DNA of 64,000 bases, from the NCBI GenBank assembly GCA_948099385.1, contig CANUEZ040000068.1, positions 1,217,001 to 1,281,000 on the forward strand, read 5' to 3'. Source of the DNA: Fasciola hepatica. Taxonomy: Eukaryota > Platyhelminthes > Trematoda > Plagiorchiida > Fasciolidae. A program made the translations under genes and the position numbers. The notes beneath the pieces are model-generated. The model was given only the letters and a program-made list of their open reading frames with translations, did not search any database and was not told the origin of the DNA. Positions 23,600 through 34,209 of this stretch are shown in pieces. The number at the start of each line of letters is the position of its first letter. Positions within the stretch are counted from its first letter, which is position 1.

Positions 23600-23765
23600 T
23601 GACTTCTGATCGCTGAGCTTGGCGTTTAAGTCGCAAAAGACTCATCATCAGTCGAAGTGACATCACATCACCTGCGCACTGATGACGTCACCTCGACAGG
23701 CGATAAAACGTTTTGCGACCTAAATGCCAAGCTCAGCGATCAGAAATTACTGAACAACACCAACC
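23600..23765. repeat. Short palindromic (MITE-like) element
   Basis: The arm TTCTGATCGCTGAGCTTGGC...GTCGCAAAA (about 23605-23639) is repeated in inverted form at about 23711-23746 with two differences. The flanks (GTTCA...TTCTG against CAGAAAT..CTGAAC) extend the match with a small gap. The centre (TCATCATCAGTCGAAGTGAC against GATGACGTCACCTCGAC) is also partly self-complementary. The whole unit of about 150 bp can fold into one long hairpin. No coding potential is seen. Confidence 0.72.
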
Positions 23766-24189
23766 TGAGCTACAATCAACACCAATTTTGCTCAGTATGC
23801 TTGTGATTCAACTGCTGTTTGCCTATAAGTTTCCGCATACTCTTCGCTACTCGTAAAAATGCCTCAATTTGTATGCTGAAGGACCATTACATTTCACTGT
23901 CAGTACAACTGTTTTTGACTTCATTTCGAGCAACGAGTTCATTGCGGTTTGTATGCCTTCCAACCATAAAGACTGTTACGATCTTTCCCTGTTTTGGAAG
24001 TTCACTTCACCGGACCAGTCATGAACATCTGTCCTGCTTGTTGGCATACTAGAACTCACGCTGTTCGATAATGAGTAGTCGTTCTTCCCAATCCTCGCCT
24101 TTTCCTGTGCAAATGGTTTTCTGTGATCCTTCAGCCTCTCTCTCCGTATCCTAACATTTGCATCTGCCAACCAGCCCTGCATTTCCCCC

Positions 24190-24830
24190 TTTGCTAGTCT
24201 GTTACTCCACGGCGCTTGGTTAGACCGCTTCCCTGCTGTGTGCGCCCGCCGAATTCACTGTTATTACGATCGTCAGAGACACCTCTGTCTCCACTCCTAT
24301 TGTGTTTGTATTTTTGAATTCCCACTGTTCTTTCCTGTCATGCCAACTAGGTTCACACCTGTGTGTGACCACTGTGACCCGAAATTCTGCCATTCTACCT
24401 CCCTTTTTGTTGGTTCTCTAAATGTTTGCCACCTGCCAGTTTCCCTTAGGGTAGCGACCTCTTCACTGTGCAAGAGCCTAATCAATCCATCACTAATTAC
24501 TTTCACTTGCTCTTTTAATCTGATTGGCTGGTTTCGACGGTATATATTCCCGCACTTTCGTTGTTACTGAGAACTGCACTTTCGCACTCCTGGTTACAAT
24601 TGTTTCGTCAAGACTGTCGTTGGTTTACTGCCACTTATTGTTGCCGGACCATTCATTATTGAGGTACGTAAAAGTATCTTGTTTGACTTTGCTCCTACAG
24701 TACACGCAGCTTTTGGATAATTCGTCTTCTGGACTAATCGGGTTATCGGTTTCCTGCAGGTCACTCAACAACTGCTTGGGATTCCCCAACAAAGACAGTA
24801 TATTTGTTCAATCATTTGTTTGACTTTTAG
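24190..24830 (+). other. GC-shifted, LTR-like promoter region
   Basis: The stretch from TGTTACTCCACGGCGCTTGG onward is richer in GC than its surroundings. It contains GATTGGCTGG followed by TATATATTCC and then repeated GCACTTTCG motifs, an arrangement seen in LTR promoters. No matching second LTR, primer-binding site or polypurine tract was found. It is not in the orientation expected of the adjacent minus-strand Gypsy remnant. Confidence 0.25.
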
Positions 24831-25466
24831 GGAATATATACGATAGAATATATGACTACTGAATAATAAAGTCAAAGACAAAGTTTAGTGAAACGAAAAC
24901 ACAGATATGATAGCCGTTTCATTGATTATATTTGGACGCCTCACAGATCGACGAAAGATGGTTTATCTGAAAGTTAAAATTCTTCTCTCTATCTGAGCAG
25001 CATGGATGCAACATTTAACAGTCACATGCAAACCAGCCAAGACAGTTTATTCCGTCTTTCTTCATACATTCAGTGTTTGAACTTTTGGCCTTAATCCAGC
25101 AAAATTTGAGTACATGTACAGAGATTTTTTCCGAAACAGACACAATGAGACCGAGAAAAACAAAAAAAATAAGGGTTATACCCCCCTTCGTTGTTCACTA
25201 AAACGAAAAGCGGTACAGCCGTTCTTCGGTTAACCCAGCGGAATCTACAAATTTTTATGTACATTTTCCAATTCGAACTGAATGAATTAGAGTTCAAGGT
25301 TAGTGGAGCTTAGTTTGGCAATTTCGGAAAACGTTCATATAAATGAATTCATGAGAATAGGAAGCGCTATGATAGAAAGCCGACCATTTCCGGAGTACCT
25401 GCGCGCTAGTGGAGTCATAGACAAATTCTCTTCCATATCTGTAATAAGTAGGCAGATGCAACGCTA

Positions 25467-25930
25467 TTATATTGTTGAAATAAAACGATGCGAATAATTA
25501 ACACCATATAAATTTGCACTCTTCGGAACTGACGAGGCTATAGTTAATGTTGATAACCATCCATGGAGCGGACACCAGCCCTCCGATTGATGTGTACAAG
25601 ACAGTAGCACCACCCACACGGCCACCGGGGTTCTGTTCGTAATTAGAAGTGGAACACGCAATAAAATGCGCGGACATAAATGCAAAACCAAGCCTTCTCC
25701 GGCTAGCGCGCAGGAGTCAAGCATGAGAGCAAGTGCGCAATTATTCAAGAAAGTTTTGTAAACGAGAGGAGGCCAAGCAAGTTCAATGAACACGTTGCAG
25801 AATTGGTCGGCTAACAATGCCGTGGCTGAAGCACGATCAAACATCAACAGGAGTATGTTGAAGCACAGCGAACACGTTGACCGATAGTTTGAGCCGAATG
25901 CATCACTGTTTAAACAGCAATACAGCATCA
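25467..25930 (-). repeat. Diverged dispersed repeat, copy B, containing the longest ORF of the window (153 codons)
   Basis: An uninterrupted minus-strand frame of 153 codons covers the copy. It reads as hydrophobic, cysteine-containing stretches (CSLCFNILLLMF, ALLADQFCNVF, NNCALALMLDSCALAGEG). One ORF of this length is about what chance predicts for 64 kb of such DNA. The co-linear partner at 7326-7640, which shares residues at equal spacing, suggests the frame was once under constraint. No known domain was recognised. The C-terminal third (after LLITNRTP) has no clear counterpart in copy A. Confidence 0.4.
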
Positions 25931-27825
25931 GGGCTGGAATTCTAGGTAGTTCACGCGTCCCTCGCCGAAGTGGGGACCATTTGATTGAAAAGTCCCCATC
26001 TTTGAACTAATAAGTGGTCAGCCAGATACGTTCATCTGTTTCGAGAACCTCAATGAGAATTACACTTGAGCACAATTTTGAGATGTAATCAACGTTAACC
26101 ATTTACTGTTGGGTGGCTGTTTATCGCCACTTTTCTATTTCCCCTAATATTGATATCCCAGTGACGGACTTTTGGCTGAAATTCGGTATTCTGGATTCTG
26201 GAAAAAATTAAATTCTTTCTTCGAGTACTGCAGAAAATCAAAGGAAAGTGGTTCCCTTTCAAGGAGAATCTACAAAGACATAGGGCTGAGGAGATTCATA
26301 GGTCAAAATGGGCTTAGAAACTCTCACAAGAATAACTAAACTACCCCAGAACGGCTCATCTAATTAAGACTTCGCGCAAAACATTTTCTTTTTTATTCCA
26401 TGCAGATTACAATGCGGGAACCGATTTTCACGTGTTAGGTGACTTGAAAGATATTTGCGTAGATCGGCTGGGTGGACAAGGAGGTGCTCATTAATAACAA
26501 GAGAGCAATAAATAAAAGAAATGCAACTGCATTACTTTCAAATAAAATAACGGAATTACATATGTTTGACTGCAGCGCTTTTTTATGACAATAAAAGTTT
26601 GCTTTGGAATAAGAATACAGCCACAAAAAAGATCAAGCTGAGCGACTCAAGCTCTAGGCAAGGGTGAGAGTCCGGTATATGACAAGGATTTAGAGCAATG
26701 ACACAAACACGCGGAATTTCGGCTAATATATTTCCGACAAATGAAAGTTGTCGTTAGTGATATGGATGCTGATGAATGCAACAGGTTTTCCTGAACTCCT
26801 TTACATACAGAGTTCCAATAACTCAAGTAACTGGGTAAAGGCAAACTCAGATGAAAAGCAGGAAACATCTACTTGGCCCCTTTGGCAGCCCCATCGTAAA
26901 TGCGAGTGGGTAGATAAATGACGTGGGTTAGATTGCTTAACAAGGCGAAAACAGCTTTCTGGCGTCCCAAGATAGACTGGTTCGTAGATTTTGAAAGTCA
27001 GTCCGCTTATTGAAAAGGTAATTCACCAACAGTGGTTTTGTGTCTGGTTAGAGAGTCGCACACCACGCAGAAAACTGATCAGTATTTCTGTTATGAATGG
27101 ACATACGCCTGATTTGCCTTGATCTTTAATCATGCTCAAGCACCAGCATTAGTGACTTATCGATTTTGCCATGTATTGTTTGATCTTACTCTGTTACGCG
27201 TGACATCGCCAGTGGTTTAGCTCCTTATGCCAACTCACTTGTTTGCTTGCGGCTTACTCGCCGGCTACGACTGGGATTTCGTGTTTACACCCGAACGAAT
27301 AAATGCCACACTACCACTACCACGTGTTCTGCTACGAACTACGGACACAACATTTGGCGTCGAGGGCAGTGGTAACTTGTCAATTGGGCTCTCATGCATA
27401 AATATTTACAAAGCCTAAAACTGGAAGATCCAAGATTGGGACAGTGTTAAAAGGTACAATTAATGGTGAAATGAAGGGAACCGGAGTTTCAGTCGAGTCA
27501 ATTCAATTCGGTTCCCGGACTTGAAGGCGGGATACCTGAATGTCCATATTCTTGCACTAGATCCCCTTAGGCTTCGACAACTGGAAGAGATAACTCTTCT
27601 CCAATACTTGGTTATAATCAGGGAGGGTTCAGGTTAAACCTCCAATCCTTTTTCTCTTCAACAACTTTTCGGATCATAGTCGGTGGTCATACAAGCCTCA
27701 AAGTCACTCTCTCTCTCTGTCAATAAGGACAGTATAGTAAGGGGTAGTTGGTATTGGATAGGGTTTCAACGAGGGTGAAGTGAAAGGAACTAGTCAGTTG
27801 TCTACAAAAACGGTAGTGGACTTCT

Positions 27826-28430
27826 GGTCATATTTCTCCAAATATAGTCATCCACACATTACCCAATCTCCATTTGAACTCAGCCCTTGTGCTCGCGCTT
27901 ATCGTATCCACTGGCAGCCTATCTCAGTGATTAGCGACCCTAACTGAAAAAGACTGACTTCTGATTCTAGTCAAAGTTCTCTGTTTCTTGATTTATAGCG
28001 CATGCCCTCTTAGGCATCCATTCCCTCACAGCTCAAATAAGGCCTTGCTGCGACCCTCTGCTTCAGTGAATTCTTTTCATATTTTGAAAGCCACTATAAG
28101 GTCAGCCCTAACCCTAGTTGTTCGTAGCACAGATGTCTGTATTCTGCTAGCCATCGCGTGAATCGACGTCGTAGCTGCTCGAGAGCCTTGATGTACCTCA
28201 CCAAATATAGCCTTCTTGCTTGGACATAGTTTTCTAGATGAGATGTCACAAAAGCCTTGTACAACGGCAATAAGACCCTTGGTTTCCTAGGGCTGACCGC
28301 CCTCTTAAGCTGGTGCAGGGCTCTACATGCTTTTTTGCATTATTTTCTGGCACTGGCCACTTGGCTCAACGTCAGCGCTTAACGTCACCTCTAGATCCCG
28401 GGCTTTCGTGGTCTGAGCTAGCGCTTCCCG
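27826..28430 (-). mobile_element. Non-LTR retrotransposon (CR1/jockey-like LINE), C-terminal RT fragment
   Basis: The minus strand encodes the thumb and C-terminal tail of a LINE reverse transcriptase: RDLEVTLSADVEPSGQCQKI, a frame change in an A-run near 28335, then CRALHQLKRAVSPR, LLPLYKAFVTSHLENYVQA, YIKALEQLRRRFTRWLAEY, a further shift near 28095, DLIVAFKI, LRGHAL, QRTLTRIRSQSFSVRVANH, RLPVDTISAS, and FKWRLGN.WMTI ending at a stop near 27828. The order LGVTLS...QCQK, then PLYKAFVRSHLEY, then LE..QRR.TR, then RGH, then FS.R....WN.LP, then FK..LD is standard for this LINE group. At least two frameshifts and several stops are present, and nothing upstream of the thumb was recognised. It is a 5'-truncated dead copy, as most LINE insertions are. 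Confidence 0.87.
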
Positions 28431-28764
28431 ATTGTCTGGTGGACCCTTATGTCGTGTGAGCTGTAGTCCTTCCTGTTTCCGGACCTCAAGTAATTGCCTG
28501 GACAATAAAAAGCCTACCTCAACCAGTATAATATCCCACCTTTCCGGGACTTTGAGTTGGGAAATAAACTTATTTTCACCCCTCCACTCGATTGAAACAT
28601 TCCATCCAGTAAAAGTAGAATTATTGATAGGATATCTAGCAGGCAAGAGCTAACCAAGAAACCTCATAATATGAGATTAGATTCTAAGGTGCACTAAATC
28701 TAATAATCTCATTCCTTTGCCTCGTGATAAGTGAGTGACTGACAGGAGCTTCGGAACTGTCAGA

Positions 28765-28860
28765 CCAATAGTTCGTCGTCGTTGGTGAGCGACTTTGTTA
28801 TTGGCTGAGAAGTGCAATATATATATGGAATTTATTATTTTGTCCGGCAGTTCATTTTAC
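28765..28860 (+). promoter_or_regulatory. Candidate RNA polymerase II core promoter
   Basis: CCAAT at 28765-28769, an inverted CCAAT (ATTGG) at 28800-28804, a TATATATAT box at 28818-28826 and an Inr-like TCATTTT with A at 28854 are arranged as in a classical promoter (about -90, -54, -36, +1). An ATG with a signal-peptide reading frame follows at 28876, leaving a 5' leader of about 22 bases. Each element is common by chance in AT-rich DNA. The ordered set in front of a plausible first exon is what makes it worth listing. Confidence 0.45.
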
Positions 28861-28875
28861 GCACAGAGCAGAAAA

Positions 28876-28930
28876 ATGCTACTAGCATCCTTGTTTGCTT
28901 TAGCATGCTTCCTGGTTGCGGCAGATGCAA
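28876..28930 (+). CDS. Candidate first exon encoding a secretory signal peptide
   Basis: ATG (context GAAAAATG, A at -3) opens the frame MLLASLFALACFLVAADA. It has no charged n-region, a strong hydrophobic core and small residues at -3 and -1, typical of a cleavable signal peptide. The frame runs into a consensus 5' splice site (GCAA|GTAAGTG, donor at 28931), giving a phase-1 exon of 55 coding bases. A promoter-like arrangement precedes it. A possible partner is 31220-31296, after a strong acceptor (TTTCTTTTAG): in phase it would add about 24 residues and a stop (RIIMYSPTYNLTCSG...), and the 29.8-31.0 kb foldback element would then lie in the intron. An alternative acceptor at 28995 would end the protein after five residues, and without splicing the frame closes after 34 codons. 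Short secreted proteins built this way, including micro-exon-gene products, are known in flatworms. Family unknown. Confidence 0.42.
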
Positions 28931-29800
28931 GTAAGTGCTCCGTAGTTTCTAAAATTTTGTCAGTACCAGTACATACCTAAAAAAACATTTTTCAGTATTG
29001 AATACAGAATAATTTTGGGAAGCATAAATGTTCGCCAGATGTTTCCATAAAAGTCCCTTTCTAATAACTGCATATAATTCTCCAAAATATGAACCAGGTA
29101 AATAGGCTTGTTATCGCACTCTAAGTGTGCATTCAATTGATATTTTTAAAGTAGAAAGTTGTCTTGTGTGTAGAAAGGTTCACACGGGTCCATAGTCGAC
29201 ACCTGGAATGAATGATACTTTGCCAATAGTTCACAAAAAAATAGGCCACACCAGAGTGATTTATCTGACCACGATCAACTGAACAGGTTGCCCGATCAAT
29301 CAGCCAGTAAAAATACGAATGAGTAAAGTGCAAGCTTGGTCAATCCACCATGATTATCAGGAATGTTATAAATAAGCTTGATTACAGTTGTGAAATCGTA
29401 TACGTGAAAGAAAGACAGTGGTGTATATCCAAACGAACTTCCGAGCCCACCATTCGGTTACTGGATGAATTAGTTTTTGTGAGCATTGACGAAAGAACAT
29501 AATCAAAAAGCAGAACTACATTACCAGTTAAACACATTTGAATAATAGTCTCACACAAACCAGTTTGGCTGAATGCAGCTAGCAGCTGCTGGCACTCGGT
29601 GACCAACTTCTAAGTAGTTAGCATTGTCCACCACTTTTACATTAGTTTATGGTGACACAGTAGATTACTGCTTCAAAAAACGATTGCAATCTTTACCTTA
29701 GCAAAATATTATCAAAGTATTCACAAAACGTCCTTCGTATTTCACACCAGAACCAAGATTGGTTAGCAGAATGTCCAAAACAGGATGCCGCACGCAAATG

Positions 29801-30088
29801 AAATTGGAATGACACCTTAAATCAGTTAGGTGGCATTCACAATATTTTCGTGTGTTGATCTGTCTATTTGTAATATTATCTATCGTAAGAATGGATGCAA
29901 AACCTCCATCCATACTGTGTCCGTGATATTGGGATCATTTGAAGTCAAAAAAGTGTTATGAACCCATGAGTGTGTATCCATCCGTGTCGTCAGTGTCGTC
30001 CATGTGCCTGAAATCTCTGCTTCATCGTTATGGTTGAGACCTGATGGGTGGGTGGTATTTGTAAGAGCAACCGCGTAGAGGCACTCGG
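29801..30088 (+). repeat. Left arm of the 288-bp inverted repeat
   Basis: It pairs with 30681-30968. The three mismatches lie near the outer end (29807), near 29875 and at 30084. It has no tandem substructure and no convincing ORF. Confidence 0.88.
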
Positions 30089-30680
30089 CATATGTGCGAA
30101 ACCCAAACTGGAGGATTCTGGTATTTTCAAATTCAGTGGAATGGCCTTTTAATACAGCACAGAGTACTATTTTTCTTGCAGACTTTTGGTCCGTCGGTCT
30201 GCATTTTTCTTTTGTTTTGTGTTCTGCAATTCTGAGTGGGGCAGTCTTTGCAATTGGTCGTGTAAATACAACTGTTCTGTCCGTTTAGACTTTGAGGGTC
30301 TTTGATTCTTGTGAGATGACGCTGCAACAAGCTATCTATTTGAAAAAACACGGACACCATAGGCAATAAGCACTTTCCCGATTGTCTCCGAGAAGTGTGA
30401 TCTTATGGAAGATCAATGGAGGTAAGCCAGTCTACATCGTTCTTGTTGTGGGCCACTGATTTGTTCCTTAATATATCGACCATTACATTTCGTGGGTAGT
30501 TTTTATTTTGAAGGACAGTGTGGAAGCTTTATATATCTTGTTTCTGAGTCCCGTCTTCGTTGGACAGGTTGTCCACTCTGTAGGCTAGTGACGATGCGAT
30601 TCCCCTTTTCGTGTAGTGTAGATAGCTGCGTTGAAAATTAGATAGTGCCAGAGTCTTCCTTTACGGATTTCGCAAATACG

Positions 30681-30968
30681 CCGACTGCCTCTACGCGGTT
30701 GCTCTTACAAATACCACCCACCCATCAGGTCTCAACCATAACGATGAAGCAGAGATTTCAGGCACATGGACGACACTGACGACACGGATGGATACACACT
30801 CATGGGTTCATAACACTTTTTTGACTTCAAATGATCCCAATATCACGGACACAGTATGGATGGAGGTTTTGCATCCATTCTTACGATAGATAACATTACA
30901 AATAGACAGATCAACACACGAAAATATTGTGAATGCCACCTAACTGATTTAAGGTGTCATTTCAATTT
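30681..30968 (-). repeat. Right arm of the 288-bp inverted repeat
   Basis: Reverse-complement partner of 29801-30088. The outer boundary is sharp: after TTCAATTT at 30968 the sequence has no counterpart left of 29801. Confidence 0.88.
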
Positions 30969-31219
30969 AGCTTGCTTTTAAAACCAGTCTTGCAAAGACT
31001 ACCCGTGGTTTCTGAAAAGCCGACAACTTACTAATGATTTCGAGTATGCTATACTATTGAACAGATGAATTATACATTATCGTTCAGTTTGTTTCCGTAA
31101 TAGATTGTTTTAGTGCAATACTGGAAAGCACATATGGATCGCTTGCACCTCTAATAACCCTTTAGGAATTGTGTACTGACGGCATTATTCAACCGAAATG
31201 TTTGCAAAATTTCTTTTAG

Positions 31220-31296
31220 GAATTATCATGTATTCTCCGACTTACAATCTCACTTGCTCTGGCTTCACTCTGATCCAGCATCGACGAGACATCTAA
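31220..31296 (+). CDS. Possible terminal exon for the signal-peptide gene
   Basis: A strong acceptor (TTTGCAAAATTTCTTTTAG, AG at 31218-31219) is followed by a frame that, joined to the phase-1 end of the exon at 28876-28930, reads 25 codons and then TAA. It contains one cysteine and one N-glycosylation sequon (NLTC). The link between the two exons is only a phase match over 2.3 kb and is weak. Confidence 0.22.
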
Positions 31297-31827
31297 TTCT
31301 TCAAAGATTGTGATATGCCTATTATATGCACAACGCAAAGAATCGTAAAAATATGTAGATGTTCTTCGAACAGGGAGATTATAATGAATAGGTTAAAAAT
31401 TCTTCCAGCGGATCTCCTCCTTTAGCTCACAGTAATCCTAACATTTTCCGTTTTCGGGAACGAAGTATATTTTGACAACAAATATAAACAGGTCATTTAC
31501 AAATTTACTCCAATACTACGTACAACCTTGGTGTGGAAGATTTGAATGCGTCGAAGAACTGTTTTCGCCGTCGCTCGACGATAACATCGTATGTTCAGTA
31601 CCTTTAGTTAGGTTATATTCCAAGTAATGTTCATTAGTGCTGTATCATCATGTTTACTATTCCTTTCCCTGATGTTTATTTTCTATAATATATAGCTTAT
31701 TAATCTTGTGATAGACAATACGTTTAGGGTTGAATTTTCTAGAGACTCCTTTCTTTTTTTCTGTCACTTTTAGTGAGTGCCTTGATAAATAAGATTATCA
31801 TAGTTGTTATCTTTACTCTTTTCTAAA

Positions 31828-32539
31828 ATGCTTTTTCATGAAGATTATTTCAAAGCAGGTGAGTGTATTTATTTCATCGTCGGTAACCACATGGTTGTAA
31901 CAAACAGAAGTATCAACCTAGAAATGTTTCACTTAAGCTATAGTTTAGTTCATTTTCGAATAAAGGCTGATAATACATCAGTTGTAAATTCCCTTAAAAA
32001 GTACTGCACGATACGTGTGTTTGCTTCAATTGCTTGCTTTAGTCATATCAAAATCGTAAAAGTTTTCGGGGAAAGGGTAACAGCCTACTGGAGAGTTTTC
32101 ATTTGAAATACACCGGTTAAAATAAGCGACGAACAAACGTTTCGCATCCACAAACCGAAAACTAACTAAAGCAACCGGTATTTTTCAGAGCCAAGTTATG
32201 TTATCATCATGATCCAGCTAGTTCGCGATTTATATTTCGAGAACAAAGTGCAGTGTTTGAAAAGAAATGCGTGCGATTCGTTAGCTCAGGTTAGCCATTG
32301 TTCTGTAAGTGAGGTTTTTCGGTACACGCTGTATTCTGGCTTGACGTATCTGCCACAGTCGTCCTCGTGATATGATGTTGAGTATCTAAAAACTAAAAAC
32401 AATTATCCAGCTCTAGGTAGTATTCCCGGTACAGTGTAGTTTCGTGTATAATGTAGAAACAAAAATTGACGTATATGAATCTGGAAACTCAAAAATAATA
32501 CTCATCACATCTGACAGATTCGATACATTTCTGAGATAG
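31828..32539 (+). CDS. Candidate three-exon gene encoding a protein of about 89 residues
   Basis: Exon 1 (31828-31858) starts at an ATG with A at -3 and reads MLFHEDYFKA up to a strong donor (AAAGCAG|GTGAGT). Exon 2 (32189-32304) follows TATTTTTCAG, reads PSYVIIMIQLVRDLYFE, continues NKVQCLKRNACD and ends at TTCT|GTAAGTG. Exon 3 (32417-32539) follows CAGCTCTAG, reads VVFPVQCSFVYNVETK and so on, and ends at TAG. Phases fit across both junctions (1 then 0) and introns would be 330 and 112 bp. A pyrimidine-rich acceptor (CTGTCACTTTTAG, about 31773) upstream of the ATG could serve a 5' UTR intron or trans-splicing. An alternative acceptor at 32356 would end the protein after three residues. No family was recognised. 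Exons this short can be assembled by chance, so confidence is limited. Confidence 0.36.
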
Positions 32540-32549
32540 TGCAACTGCC

Positions 32550-34070
32550 TAAAATCGTTGACATTTTAAAAAATGAAACACACTAGGGAGATGCTCTTCA
32601 GAAGGATGTTGCAAGTGTTCACTCCGAAAGACACGACTGGAAGAAAAGCCATATGATCCGAGGCTGAATAAGCGCGTCAACAAGGTTTCAGACAAGAAGG
32701 CTATCCACAATCTGGTCATCCCAGAATATATTGTACAACGAAAATGGCCAGTGCGATGAACTGGTGGATGCCGGTTAGTACAATGAAATATCGTGTTGTA
32801 TACAGTCAGACTGCAAGTCAATTTACGGTGGCGAATGGTATGAGGTATTGTAATTTGGGCGGAAGACCTCGGCATGCCTTCAAAGCGCAGTTGATAGAGC
32901 ACTCACAGGGGTGGCAAACATGCGTCTTTTCGGATTTTACCAAAGTCAACGACTTTTAACATTTTGATCAACTCAAAGAATCATGTTGTATCAATTCGTA
33001 TGGGTAAAATGAAACAATATTCCATTCAAAAACTGTTGGACTCAAATGAACTAGGCTTCAAAAATCTATCACAGTTTCCTGTTGACTAACAGGTAGGAAT
33101 TAAAGAAATTGCAATACTCAATAAACGTTGGAGGGATAATTGGTAACTATCATCAAGAACACCATGTATAGCGCGGCAATGCAAATGAGAATAATTCCAA
33201 AAGAGACCTTTTTCGAGGAGAAATTTTCCACGAAGGAAAATTTGGACAAAAACACGCCAAATAGAAAACTTATCAAAATAAACGTACGAAATATTTTGGA
33301 ACGGAGACCATGCAAGTGCTTAGCTTTACGTAAATGCAGAAAACGAATAAAATTTATCTTTCGATATTGAGTGCAATGCAGCGACTTTATTTTATCAAGA
33401 ATCTGCTCAGTGTCCAAACGGACATGGGGCATATAAGTCAAATAATCAGTACAGATAAAATTAGTGCACAGTATAAAAGTGTCATCTAGACTTTGTTGAC
33501 GCCATAACGTGAGAATAACCGGTCAACAGTTAAAACTTGAAAGAGGGAGCTAGGAATCTCACTTTGGCAAGCATGAAACATTTTTGTTTGCTTTCAATAT
33601 GGGTTATCCGGAGATCATTAGTCGCAACCAAAAATCTCCCACATAACGACCAAATTGTCTGTTCGAAAGGAGTGCTACCATATCTAAACAATTCATGATG
33701 AACTCGTGACTGGTAGAAAGAGACGCTGATTTCGAAAAAACGATATTAGATGGAGTCACCTCTATCAATAATCCAATTAACAGTCGGTTATTCATCACCC
33801 AGTTATTTACAACGCACGATCCGTCTGCCACAATCATGAAGTTTTGGAGGAAAATAAAAATGACTAATCAGTGTGATAGCTTTCTTCTATGCATGTGTGT
33901 CTGAGTAGTAAAATGCAGCCAGTGTCAGTGAACATGGCTCTCAGAACAAGAAAAAGGGATATTTCAGTTACTGATAAGAAAGATTTGTATATAAGTAGCA
34001 GAATAATCGATTTGTGCAGTACGGCTCATCATGCCGTATCAGCGCTCTATTCCTCACCGTATCACGTAGT
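32550..34070. other. No supported gene
   Basis: Background-length ORFs. 33118-33441 (minus) would encode two hydrophobic segments and 32549-32902 (minus) is open for 117 codons. Neither shows a known motif or splice support. Confidence 0.5.
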
Positions 34071-34076
34071 GTATGG

Positions 34077-34202
34077 GTCCAACAAACTTTTGAGAGCAAA
34101 CCCAGATAGACTGGTGGTTGGGTGGTTGGCTCATAACCGTTAGCTCCACAGGGATCAAACCACTGAGCAGTGCTTCCATGGTTGCATTGGTGACTTGAGC
34201 GT
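34077..34202 (+). mobile_element. tRNA-derived SINE, copy 3 (diverged)
   Basis: This copy begins like the others (CCAACAAAC...AGAGC...CCCAGATAGACTGGTGG). It has a tRNA-like anticodon-arm region (GGTTGGCTCATAACCGTTAG) and a weakened B box (AGGGATCAAACC). The body resembles copies 1 and 2 (GAGCAGTGCTTCCATGGTTG, then TGGTGACTTGAGC). It is shorter and clearly older. Confidence 0.65.
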
Positions 34203-34209
34203 CGACAGT

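Larger units (their letters stand above)
23770..27820. other. Mostly unassigned apart from the entries at 24.2 and 25.5 kb
   Basis: Outside the LTR-like region and repeat copy B I recognise nothing. 27195-27420 begins TGTTACGCG and is GC-richer, which could be a solo LTR, but no partner was found. Confidence 0.5.
29801..30968. mobile_element. Foldback-like element with 288-bp near-perfect inverted repeats
   Basis: Bases 29801-30088 are the reverse complement of 30681-30968 with three differences and no gaps (about 99% identity). Beyond that point, in the same alignment register, the arms continue for about 45 bp inward (to about 30134 and 30635) at only about 70% identity. The spacer of about 500-590 bp shows no recognisable protein. 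No target-site duplication is obvious at the outer ends. This could be a foldback or MITE-type transposon, or an inverted duplication of another repeat. The arms do not match the other repeats in this window. Confidence 0.85.

Noticed and set aside
33118..33441. 107-codon minus ORF with two hydrophobic segments
   Set aside because: Length is within chance expectation for this composition, there is no splice or promoter support and no known motif.
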